Shown here: positions 32,366-41,767 of the stretch, in pieces
Position numbering within the stretch: position 1 is the first letter of the stretch
Layout of the letters: every line of letters starts with the position of its first letter
Assembly: GCA_021401465.1 (NCBI GenBank)
Contig: JADDMT010000006.1
Coordinates: 548,905-612,904, forward strand
Origin: Teratosphaeria epicoccoides
Lineage: Eukaryota > Ascomycota > Dothideomycetes > Mycosphaerellales > Teratosphaeriaceae
Direction of reading: 5' to 3'
Length of the DNA: 64,000 nucleotides
Notes under the pieces: model-generated
The model's database searches: none
What the model saw: the letters and a program-made list of their open reading frames with translations, nothing else
Told to the model about the DNA's origin: nothing
Made by a program: the position numbers and the translations under genes

Positions 32366-33849
32366 TCAATGTGTCGCCTGAGCAGCCTCATGAGCGTAAG
32401 GTCTCCTGCCCGTAGTGACAGGCATGGGAAAGTACGCATGGATCCGCTTATTCCTCAAATCATTGCTCACCTTAGCAACGAAAATATCGACCTCTTCCCT
32501 CTTCCATCCTAGGGCTCGGGTCAAGAGCGCTAGGCAGAAGCCTTCTAGGCCATCCAGGATGTTGACCTGGTTCCATCGGCCCAGCTCTTTCATGAGCGGA
32601 TCTTTTGGCCATGAGCAGGTGGGCCACATGAACATTCTTTGCTGGACATCGACGAATCCTGCTTCCGTCATCCACTGAACATATTTGTCGCTGACGTCTG
32701 AACCCATCGGTCTCGCCATCTTCCGCGCTGCTTCGCAAAGCAACTCGCCCCAGCGCATGAGATCCGTCCCTTCGGCTGTACCATCTGCAGACTTCACGGG
32801 GAGACCGTAGTCTTGAAGCTCAAGCCAGCCGCCGGGGTGGAGGTTTTCATATGCTTGTCGCAAGAACTTCTGCCAGTCAGCAAAGCATCCGGCCATCAGC
32901 CTGGCGTGGATGAAGTCGAATGCTGCGGGATAGACCCACTCGTCTTCGGCGTCATCTACGACGAACTTGAGGTTCGGTGGCACTCTGACGGAGCGTCAAT
33001 ACATGGACGTGAATGCCGCGGAGAATCGAGCTCACAGGGCTGGCTGTCCAGGGCTTAGATCAATCCCAGTTACCTCACACCCGGGAAAGTCGTCCGCGAA
33101 CTCCATAGCCCACAGTCCAGTTCCCGTACCAACATCCAGACATCGCTGTGGATTGTCTATTGGCGCGAAGAAAAGACGGTTGCCATATGTCATTCGAAAG
33201 AGATGATGTTGGAGGTCTAATCGATCTGCTTCGCGCTCGTCCTGTCACGGGAAAGGTTGGCGGAAAACTAATGTGCTTCTAGGCAAGCGGCGTACGTACA
33301 TTTGGAAAGATGTATTTGCCATCCTTGTACGCGTGGTAGGTCCTGCCCTGTACAGCAGTGTCAGCAAGCGCCGTCTGCAGCTGATACACAGACATTTCGT
33401 GCTTACGTGCTCTTTCCGATAGTCGTATATAGACTCGGCGAGAGAAGTAGTTGTGCTCTCCCTGCAGATGCTTCAGTAAGCTTGCGGCACGCTTCTCACC
33501 ACCTGTCGAGATAGACAGAGGACGCACGTGTCGCTGCCGATCGCAGAATCGCTGGCATCAGAAGCCTGTAGAGCACACCCTTAGCACGCACGACTGGAGC
33601 TCTTCCCGGCAACAGTGGCGCTGGCGGCGCGCGTGCTCGGGAAAATCAACGCACATCTGCTTCGAGATTCTGCTCCTCTGCCAATTGAGCTTCCTGGGTT
33701 GGATCATGTGAGCTGAAGTCCGGTAACGAGGGTGCATCTATGCTGAAGGTCGATTCCGGTCGTAGCTGTGGGTCGTGAATGTGATCATGACGAGCGACTG
33801 GGGCTCCCGTTGGCAGCAGCTCTGGCGCACTTCCATCACTCGGCTGCAT
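32366..33849 (-). CDS. SAM-dependent methyltransferase, LaeA/UMTA-like
   Basis: Six exons (33655-33849, 33528-33565, 33407-33461, 33300-33347, 33036-33241, 32366-32984) with introns of 89, 66, 59, 58 and 51 bp join in frame to 386 aa. The N terminus is disordered and acidic, as usual in this family. Then come ESIYDYRKEHGRTYHAYKDG, DEREADRLDLQHHLFRMTYG and the SAM-binding motif RCLDVGTGTGLWAMEFAD near residue 150. VTGIDLSPGQPALVPPNLKF (motif II region) is built only by splicing. DFIHARLMAGCFADW and LHPGGWLELQDY complete the Rossmann core. Relatives of LaeA act as nuclear regulators of secondary metabolism or as small-molecule methyltransferases. Its place between a phenol monooxygenase pseudogene and a P450 hints at metabolism. 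Which role applies cannot be told. Confidence 0.88.
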
Positions 33850-35142
33850 TCCCGCCCTGTTGCTTGTGTCAGAAGGTGTGAGTCAAATGCCGAATGCTTG
33901 TGATTAGCCCATCACCGTGTTGATGATGGAGTCGCCGTACCATGCACTATCCGGATCACGAGGTGACCTTGGACTGAGCAAGACTCGAGTCGACTTGAAC
34001 TACGGCTGGCTTCATCAGCCTGGGAACACGGCACGAGACTGGGGACTCACATGCTATCTCCGCTCTTGACAGCTGAACCAGAGAGTAGCGATGGCTGCAC
34101 TCACACTCTGTTCTAACTTCTAGACCAGCGTCAAGACTCAAGGGTCCTCGTGCGTCCAACTGCGCCGCTGCAAGTCCATACTACGGGCAGCCAACAGTCC
34201 AATCTCCATGTGGTCCTACTGAACAATTCGATGCGTTGTCGACCAGACGAACGCATAAGCGAGAGGCGGTGCTCCGATGTGACACAAGAACACTCCGCCG
34301 ACATCACATGCATTCAATTGACTAACAGGGGCGGTGCATCGAATTTCCACCCGTCCACCGCGCGCGATGCTGTGACGACGAGGTGCATTGATAGGCGTGT
34401 AAGTCGTTGATCAAGATCACATGCCTTGTGCGTTTACTTTCACTGCAAATTCTACTTCCTCTAGCCCGGCGCTTGACACAGCGCTTGACACAGCGCTTGA
34501 CACAGCGCTTGACACATCGGGATCAACAGCCGCGGCTCGCTACGTACTGTTCCCCTTGTCGATCTGAGAGCTGTCTACCGAAACAGCCAGGTCGTGTCCC
34601 AAGGTTCTGTGGCGGTGACGCCCATTTGAGCTGGGAAAGGCTTACGCTCCGGCACTTCGCATCTTTCAACATGCAGCCAGAAGGCCGGGATGGAACACAG
34701 TTTCAGGCAACGCCCAGACGGGCATCTGCGCCGGCATCGTGCTCCAGGACTCAGCATGCTCCATACGCGAAGAGCTATCCTCTGCCCCCCGATCATGTAT
34801 CGATAGCTCTCTCGATTGGGAGGCATCACGCGAGCCCGACCAGCGAGCTGCAAGGTATTGGCATTGCAAAAGGCCTCCTGTAGCTCCGTCATTATTTCTA
34901 CTTCCCTGGTCCTCTTCCGACTTCCTGCTTCACGCGCTTCTGGCCGCTCGCCATGTGGCCTTGACTTGCGTCCCGAACACGTGGCTATGTTACGCTGACT
35001 GCAGCTGGGAGCTACTGATCAGGCAATACCAAACGAACTATCGCAAGTATCCGCGAGACATCGCGGCGCCTGGACTGCAGCAGTCTCACACCGGGCTGCA
35101 ACATTCTCAAAGCAAAGTGCGTTTGGGCACAGGACCGCCACC
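33850..35142. other. Divergent intergenic region, 1.3 kb, with a 12-bp tandem repeat
   Basis: This lies upstream of both the methyltransferase gene (minus) and the P450 gene (plus). Open frames here (up to 204 codons at 34739-35353, overlapping the P450 start in another frame) show no motif. The 12-bp repeat at 34469-34516 is the only structured element seen. Confidence 0.45.
34469..34516. repeat. 12-bp tandem repeat, four perfect units
   Basis: Four perfect copies of gcgcttgacaca lie head to tail in the region upstream of two divergent metabolic genes. The unit could hold a protein site, but no known motif is matched. Confidence 0.93.
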
Positions 35143-36936
35143 ATGCTGTCGGCACTGCTCGTTGTGGCCATTGCACTTTTGGCCTACCACGTTGCACGCA
35201 GCATTCGCACTTATGCGGCCTTACGCCAGTTTGGTGGGCACTGGTCGGCAGGATGGTCCCGCATCTGGCTGCTTCGCACACAAGGATCTGGCGAGATGCA
35301 CAAGCGTTTCACGGCCATCAATAGCAAGTATGGTGAGTTCTTCCAGCCGCTGAACCCTCTTGCGGATCAATCGTCAAAGAACAGAATATTTCCGTCGAAC
35401 ACGATAAAACAGGCTCATTCATCTAACACCAAGTCTAGGCTCGACCGCGCGCATAGCGCCATGCATGCTCGTGACAACGGATCCCGAGCTCTTCCGCCGC
35501 ATGAGCGCTGTTCGCTCTCCCTTCACTCGCGGGCCGTGGTATGCGGCATTGAAATTACATCCCGAGCGAGATAACATCACTTCGTACATCGACGAGCGCA
35601 AACATGCAGAGATTCGCAATCGCATGGCGCCGGGGTACTCTGGCAAAGAGAACCCGGAGCTGGAGCAGGATGTTGATGATCAGTTGTTAAGACTGCTTGA
35701 TCTGTTTGAGACGAAGTACCTCGCCAGACCGGATGAGGGCATCTACCGTACTGTCGATCTTTCGAGAGAGACGTCGTTCTTCACCCTGGATGTGATTTCC
35801 AAGATTGCCTTTGGTGAGACCTTTGGGTTCCTGGAACGTGACGATGATCCTTTCGGTGGGTGATCGTTCTGTGAGACTGACCCAGGCAACTCTGACCGCC
35901 ATATAGGTTACCTGGAGAATCTAGCCCAGTTTCTGCCCGCCGTCATCGTTTTCGGCGTCTACACAGAGCTCACTAACATCATGAAAATTCCTCTTGTCAA
36001 AGCCGGCTTGCCGAAGTCGACGGATAAACGAGGACTCGGCCGCGTCATGGGTTTCGCTCGAGACCGCGTCCAAGAGCGCTTCAGCAGCAAGCAGATAAGG
36101 CGGCAAGATATGCTCAATTCTTTCATAAGCCGCGGCCTCACACAAGCCGAGCTGGAAAGCGAGACCCTAACGCAGATCACTGCTGGCTCGGACAGCACGG
36201 CATCGGCTCTGCGGATCATTCTCCATTTCGTCTCAACCACGCCGCACGTCCTGGACCGTCTGCTCTCAGAAGCCGGATCGGCTATGGCGGCAGGCAAGAT
36301 CAGCAGACCGATCGTCAAGGACGCGGAGTCTCGACAGCTCCCTTATCTGCAGGCTTGTATCAAAGAAGGACTTAGAATCTATCCGCCCGTTACCGGGCTG
36401 ATGGCGAAGAAAGTACCTGATGGCGGCTGCATGATCGAAGTTGATGGTATTGAGAAATTTGCTCCGGATGGCACACAGATTGGCTGGAACAGCTGGGGCA
36501 TGATGCATGATCCTGAGCTGTTTGGTGCTGACGCCGCGGTTTTCCGGCCAGAACGGTGGTTGCCGAAGGATCGGGGTGAGAAGGAAATCGCAAGAGTCAC
36601 TCGAATGACAGAGACTGTAACACTCTGCTTTGGTTCTGGTCGCTTTGGATGTCTGGGGCGGGGAGTGGCGACTATGGAATTGAACAAGGCTGTCATTGAG
36701 GTGAGGACCCCGCTCATTTACAGTCATTGTCGAAGGCTGACAACTTGCAGATCCTCCTGAGGTTCAGACTTCAGCCCTGCAGCCTGGCGAAACCTTTTGA
36801 GGAGAAGGTCGTGGGTTTCTACATCCATGACAATATGAACTTCATCCTTACCGAGCGAAAAGAAGTCGACTCAAAACAAGCGACCCATGAGCTCCAATAC
36901 GAGGCAGCGGCATTACCCGGTGCACCCGAGGAGTAG
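35143..36936 (+). CDS. Cytochrome P450 monooxygenase
   Basis: Four exons (35143-35332, 35439-35855, 35907-36700, 36751-36936) with introns of 106, 51 and 50 bp give 528 aa. The N-terminal anchor is MLSALLVVAIALLAYHVARS. Canonical motifs are all present: the I-helix AGSDSTASAL (oxygen activation), ExxR in IKEGLRIYPPV, the PERF-type FRPERWLPKD, and the heme loop FGSGRFGCLGRG with the Cys ligand. The order and the ITAGSDSTAS form place it near the pisatin demethylase/benzoate hydroxylase-like fungal P450s. The substrate is unknown. It is divergent from the methyltransferase gene and shares a 1.3-kb upstream region with it, which would allow joint control. It appears intact, unlike the nearby phenol monooxygenase. 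Confidence 0.93.
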
Positions 36937-37080
36937 ACCACTGAAACAGTGGCTTTGACATAGCTTGTGTCGATGGCTGACGTGGCGAAAATAATTCGGT
37001 GTGGAGTATTCCTGGTTTTGCGAGTCGAGGGGGGTTTGAGCAGGCAAGGCCATGGTGGTGAACTTCCATTGCAAACGACG

Positions 37081-37965
37081 TCAAGCCTTTCCGGTACTCC
37101 CAATCCGGTCCATCCACCTCTCACACAACTCCTGTATTCTCCTCGTCCCCTCCTCAATTGTCGTCGTCATCGGCTCCTTCCCAGTCTTCGCATTAACATA
37201 TTCCGTGTACTCACTCAACACCAACTTGTTCACATTCACCCTCGTGACGCCCCTCTCAATGCACTTGGCCATGATGTCCTCCGGGAATTCATTAGTTCCA
37301 TGCAGCACCAATTGCACTTTTCCCTTTGCTCGCTCATGAATAGAAGCAAGACGATCGTAATCGACATGGATATTTTGGACGCCATGGTAGTCACCGTGCA
37401 TATTGCCTACGGCGGGAGCCAGGAAGTCGATGCCGGTGGCGATGAAGTCGTCGACTTCTTCGGCTGTCGTCAACATGCCTTGCAGTTCTGCAGTGTCTTT
37501 TACGCCGTCTTCGCCTCCCTCAATGCGACCTGGCTCGGCTTCTGTTGCTATGCCTCTGCTGTGGCAAAGAGCGACCAGCTCTTTCGTCTTGGCCAAGTTT
37601 TCTTCTTTCTCATAGTGCGACATGTCGACCATTATGCTGTCGAAGCAAGGAGTGCCGTCCTCGGCTTTCAGCTCTACGACTTCTCTGATGACCTCGGGAT
37701 CCTGAGCGTGGTCCATATGCACTGTCACAGGTACTTTTGCTTTCCGTGCTGCCAGTGCAGCAAACGAGACAAGCAGTGGCGAGTACTTGTATGCCCAAGG
37801 GAACATGAGGATCTGGACGGGCGACTTCTTCTTCTCAGCAGCCCGTATACAGGCAACGATGGTTTCCATGTTGTATGAGACAACGCCCAGAACGCCATAC
37901 TTGCCCTCTGCGGCGGTGTTGAGCATCCGCACGGCTCGATTTGATGTGAGCTTTTCGAGAGTCAT
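37081..37965 (-). CDS. Class II ketose-bisphosphate aldolase
   Basis: An intronless frame of 294 aa from the ATG at 37965 (an in-frame upstream start would add 38 residues). It carries the class II zinc-site blocks: VTVHMDHAQDPEVIREVVEL (first His and Asp), EAEPGRIEGGEDG, VGNMHGDYHG (His) and LHGTNEFPEDIMAKCIERGV (His, substrate loop) followed by RVNVNKL. The family splits or forms ketose-1,6- or similar bisphosphates with glyceraldehyde phosphate or related aldehydes and DHAP. It is not the main glycolytic aldolase of fungi, which is longer (about 360 aa). The next gene upstream on the same strand is a DenD-type sugar-acid dehydrogenase, also intronless, with 398 bp between. The exact substrate is unknown. 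Confidence 0.85.
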   Translation of the reverse strand: MTLEKLTSNRAVRMLNTAAEGKYGVLGVVSYNMETIVACIRAAEKKKSPVQILMFPWAYKYSPLLVSFAALAARKAKVPVTVHMDHAQDPEVIREVVELKAEDGTPCFDSIMVDMSHYEKEENLAKTKELVALCHSRGIATEAEPGRIEGGEDGVKDTAELQGMLTTAEEVDDFIATGIDFLAPAVGNMHGDYHGVQNIHVDYDRLASIHERAKGKVQLVLHGTNEFPEDIMAKCIERGVTRVNVNKLVLSEYTEYVNAKTGKEPMTTTIEEGTRRIQELCERWMDRIGSTGKA

Positions 37966-38363
37966 GATGGAGGAGACTGTTAGCTTGGCAGAAACCCGAG
38001 TGAGAGGTGCGATGAGATGGTCTGAAGCGAATCGTGCGGTTTGCTTAATATACCGTTCCAGTGATGCTAGTTGATACATGTACCCTGGTCAAGCATCGAC
38101 ATCGATGTCAACATACCTGCTCCATCCTATGGTCCGACCCATCACATACTGCGGGGCGGTCATGCGATGTCGGAGGGTTGTGGTTGTTCGAATGCCTTCA
38201 ATTGCCGATGAAGCCATCAGCGAAATGAGTGCTGTTTAAGGAAAAGTAAAAGCATACTGATTTGAGAATAGCTGACATGTGTCGGAGCAATGATGGACCA
38301 GTTGCGGACCACGTGATATGAGGAAGATCCCGTTCAGGAAGCCAATAATACCGACTTGCTGGA
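37966..38363. other. Intergenic, 398 bp, between the two same-strand sugar genes
   Basis: This should hold the promoter of the aldolase gene and the terminator of the dehydrogenase gene. The aldolase frame is open 114 bases further upstream, so part may be coding. No repeat was seen. Confidence 0.4.
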
Positions 38364-39326
38364 CTACTTACCCAGACCCGCCTTGAAGTCCTCGACGGCA
38401 TCTTTGAAGCTTCCATCCGCGACGAAGCCAAGGCTCATCGCCCTAGACACGTCGAAGCGGACTGGCCACGAGTCCAACATAGCCTTGATCTCTGTAGTCG
38501 GCTCCTCCCTCTTGACCAGCTTCACTGCTTCCTCACCTCCCACCTCGAGCAGAGCCTGCATCATATCTTTGACCGTTGCCGTAATGCCCGGAAGGTTGAC
38601 CTGCCGAATATGCGGTGGCAGCGCATCTTTCTCCAACGTGAGCGCGTGCAGCAGGTTGCGCACGAGTGTTCTGGGACTACAGAGCCAAGCCTGGAAGTCA
38701 TCTGAACATGGCAGCACGGAAGGCTGACCTTGCAGTGGTTCGCGGATAATGCTGCTCATCCAACTGCTCGCTGCCTGAGTTGGTTTGCCTGGACGGACAC
38801 TGATGGTCGGAAAGCGGAATGACCAGCCATCGATTATGCCGCGACGAGTATAGTCATTGATGGCGTATTCAACCATGACTTTCTGCGTCCCGTAACTGCC
38901 TTGCGGGGTCGGTACGGTGGCCTCTGAAGGCATGTGTGGGAGCGGCTGGCCGTAGATGGCGGTTGAAGAGCTGTAGATCCATCTGACGCCAGGACATACC
39001 TTCCGCACCGCCTCGAGCAGGCGCAGCGTGGACTGCAGATTCACCCGGTATCCCAAATCGAAGTCGGCTTCAGAGCCGGCGGACATGATGCCGTGGAAGA
39101 CGTATATCACATCGAGATCTTTCGACAAGACTTTCTCGGGTGCTTCAAAGAGATCGACTTTCAGGCTCGTGACGCGGGAGACATGTTTGGCAGCTGCGGC
39201 GGGGACTAGTGGCTCGAAGATGTCGGCGAGGACCAGAGTATGACTTTGACTGTCGTCGGCCAGGAGGTGTTCGGCGAGAAGCTGACCAACGAAGCCGCCG
39301 GCGCCTGTGATAAGGATCTTGGGCAT
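38364..39326 (-). CDS. DenD-like NAD-dependent sugar-acid dehydrogenase (extended SDR)
   Basis: An intronless frame of 320 aa. The N-terminal Rossmann motif is ITGAGGFVGQLLAEHLL. The catalytic set is SSSTAIYGQPLP with YGTQKVMVEYAINDY (YxxxK). The segment MSAGSEADFDLGYRVNLQST is a hallmark of D-erythronate dehydrogenase (DenD) and its relatives, and TISVRPGKPTQAASSWMSSI also fits. In bacteria DenD oxidises D-erythronate to its 2-keto acid in four-carbon acid-sugar breakdown. The fungal substrate is not established. Lack of introns and pairing with a class II aldolase suggest a small sugar-acid pathway. The stop sits inside a GTAAGT-like string (GGTAAGTAG), but the product already ends at the usual place. 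Confidence 0.85.
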   Translation of the reverse strand: MPKILITGAGGFVGQLLAEHLLADDSQSHTLVLADIFEPLVPAAAAKHVSRVTSLKVDLFEAPEKVLSKDLDVIYVFHGIMSAGSEADFDLGYRVNLQSTLRLLEAVRKVCPGVRWIYSSSTAIYGQPLPHMPSEATVPTPQGSYGTQKVMVEYAINDYTRRGIIDGWSFRFPTISVRPGKPTQAASSWMSSIIREPLQGQPSVLPCSDDFQAWLCSPRTLVRNLLHALTLEKDALPPHIRQVNLPGITATVKDMMQALLEVGGEEAVKLVKREEPTTEIKAMLDSWPVRFDVSRAMSLGFVADGSFKDAVEDFKAGLGK

Positions 39327-40153
39327 TTTCCTTCAGGCGCAGGCCAGGGTCGCTTTTCGGTTAATGTTGTTCTGGGTATATGGCCAATCGAAGAACCATG
39401 GATCTTGGTGAGAAGGGAAGAGATCGACACTTAGCTGGATTTCATGACGCCAGAGCTTACGGCGTTCTTTGCTGGCGCGCAAGATGATGTTGAACGGATG
39501 AGGTGATAGTACCGAGACGAGGAGAAGGTGGAGGAGCCGTCGGCGACTGAGATGAATGAGCTCGCCGCACCTTCCTCATGCGGCATCTCCTTGTAGTCAC
39601 GAGAACAACCATGCGATGTGCTTCATCTGCGGTAGCACAGAAGTTCAGTGAGTTGGAATTCGGGTTAATCCGTGCACGTGAAAGGCTTAGCACACACTGT
39701 ATATATTGAGCTTCAGACAGCAACACTTTACAATGAATAAGCGGTTCGAAAATCTCAACTCAGTGCGGCGGATTGTCAGGGCACGGATGGTGCTATGCCT
39801 TGATGCCTTGCTCGCGGCTGGCATTGCAGACCGGTGTCACGGGTGTAGAAGATCACGTGGTGAGATATTCCAGATGTCTTCATGCATGTGACTGCGAGTC
39901 TAGCTGAGTCAGCCATTCAGACAGTGTCACCGGGGGATAAGGAAGGGCATGCTGCAAAGATGCGGAGGTTGGTGACCTCGACAGTTCCGTAGTGCCCAGA
40001 CCCTGACGTATGTGCATGCATGTAGGCATGTACTGTCCCCATCCCCATCATTCCTTGCAGTAGCGATGGCCCTTTACCTAACCACGCAACCAGGATACAT
40101 GTCCCACTACCCACCCATTTCAGACGTTACCATCAAATCTGCCTGTTTCCGCA
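39327..40153. promoter_or_regulatory. Divergent intergenic region, 827 bp, dehydrogenase and epoxide hydrolase genes
   Basis: Both flanking genes read outward. A TATA-like string (tgtatatattg) is at about 39699-39709. Short frames are not convincing, and no repeat was seen. Confidence 0.45.
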
Positions 40154-41242
40154 ATGGATAAATTCACCCACAAAACCCTGGTCACCGAACCACACGATCT
40201 AACCTATAGCTACTACATCTGCCCAGACTTCCATGTGAAGGTGAGATCCGGCCTGCCAGTGGTCATGCTCATCCACGGCTTCCCAGATGACGCCTACATG
40301 TGGGCGGGAGCCATGCCACTGCTGTCTAAAGTGCCCTATGCATTCCTGATCCCAGACCTGCTAGGCTTCGCTGGCTCCTCCAAGCCCACGGAAGCGAAGT
40401 TGTATAACAATCGCCAGCAAGCGAACAGTCTGGCTCAGTGTCTGGACGCTGAGGGCGTGCCGGAGGAGCAAGCTGTAATTCCAATCGGGCATGATTGGGG
40501 GTCGAGCGTAGCCCAGCGCTTCTATCTCTGGCACAAGGAGCGCTGCACAGGTCTTGCGATTCTGTCTTTGGCATATCAAATCCCGTCCTCTGAGCTCTTT
40601 AATCTGGACGAGGTCAATATGTCAACTGCTCAACGGTTTGGGTATCCGCAATGGGAGTATTGGAACTTCTTCACCGCGCCTGATGCTTCGAAGCTCATGC
40701 AGGAGAATCTTGGAAGGTTCTACGAGGCCAATAATGGGGTCTTGTCTTCCGATGACTCGCACGAACTGGGCAGGGATATCTGGATGCGCGAGATGTTCTG
40801 CACGCCTAATGCTATGCGCGAGTACATCACGAATACTGGCAAGTACAAGGACTTTACTGTCCCCCGCAAGCACTACGAAGATGGTGCTGGTTGCGCGCGA
40901 CTCAAAAAGGCGTACATTGACCGCCTCGCAAGGGACGGGCTTGAAGGTCCTGTGCAGTACTATAACTCGCTGAAAAACAACACGAATCTGGACGACGAGC
41001 AAGAGTTATGTTCGAAAACTAATGGGCCGAAGATTGAGGTACCGATGCTATATATTGGCGAGACGGGTGATTGGGTATGTCGGACAGATTTGATGGGTGA
41101 TGCGAAGGCGAAGGGACTGATCGGTGGAGAGCTGGAGGAAAAGGTGATTCAGGGCGGGCACTGGATATTGTATGAGAAGCCGGTGGAGGTGGCGGAACTT
41201 TTGGCTGAGTGGCTGGGAAGAAAGTTTCCAGTGAGAGGATGA
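40154..41242 (+). CDS. Epoxide hydrolase-like alpha/beta hydrolase
   Basis: A single-exon frame of 362 aa. The oxyanion motif HGFPD lies in VVMLIHGFPDDAYMWAGAMP near residue 40. The nucleophile Asp is in IPIGHDWGSSVAQRFYLW near 118, a GHDWG elbow typical of soluble epoxide hydrolases and haloalkane dehalogenases. The acid is likely in YIGETGDWVCRTD and the catalytic His in QGGHWILYEKP near the C terminus. A cap region with WEYWNFFTAPD lies between. Members add water to epoxides, and some serve in detoxification or secondary metabolism. A cytosolic location is likely, as no signal peptide is seen. The substrate is unknown. Confidence 0.88.
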   Translation: MDKFTHKTLVTEPHDLTYSYYICPDFHVKVRSGLPVVMLIHGFPDDAYMWAGAMPLLSKVPYAFLIPDLLGFAGSSKPTEAKLYNNRQQANSLAQCLDAEGVPEEQAVIPIGHDWGSSVAQRFYLWHKERCTGLAILSLAYQIPSSELFNLDEVNMSTAQRFGYPQWEYWNFFTAPDASKLMQENLGRFYEANNGVLSSDDSHELGRDIWMREMFCTPNAMREYITNTGKYKDFTVPRKHYEDGAGCARLKKAYIDRLARDGLEGPVQYYNSLKNNTNLDDEQELCSKTNGPKIEVPMLYIGETGDWVCRTDLMGDAKAKGLIGGELEEKVIQGGHWILYEKPVEVAELLAEWLGRKFPVRG

Positions 41243-41767
41243 AGGGTGGCGACTCCAATTCGCGTTGAGTGTGCAGATTCCAGGGCCGCAAGGTTCTCCG
41301 TTTGGAAAACGCGAGGGTTGTCCATCAAGCAGGCACTGTTGATATGACAGCTCGCCCACCATCGCCATTCACGAATGACTGACGAAGAATAGCATGGATA
41401 TGCCATACACTAATCAGCACCTGGAGTCCAATGCCGCCTTTCAACCCCAGTGGCGAGCTACGTCGTTTCCCGATATTGCTGGCGGTCTTCTACTCGCGAA
41501 TGCGCGCGAACGTGTCCGCGCTACAGCTCCGTTTGCCACGATGAAAGCGCCTGCGCTTGCTGCGGAAGCGGTACGCACGTTCCCGCGACATCCCATGACC
41601 GCCACAGAAACCGTCAGACGGGCATATTATACAAGTCCCATCTCGCACATCGACCGCGACAGTTTGCATCTGCGCGTGCGACTTCTTGAAAATCGGCACC
41701 CAGCGTCTATCTACAACGCTCTCGCACACACATCGGCTCCAGCAACAACGTGGACCATCTCTTGGGG
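41243..41767. other. Intergenic, 525 bp
   Basis: This is the 3' flank of the epoxide hydrolase gene and upstream sequence of the SET-TPR gene. A frame at 41394-41771 (125 codons) is open but without motif, and could be leader sequence. Confidence 0.4.

Noticed and set aside
34469..34516. CRISPR-like array
   Set aside because: The units are directly abutting with no spacers; it is a simple tandem repeat in a eukaryotic genome.
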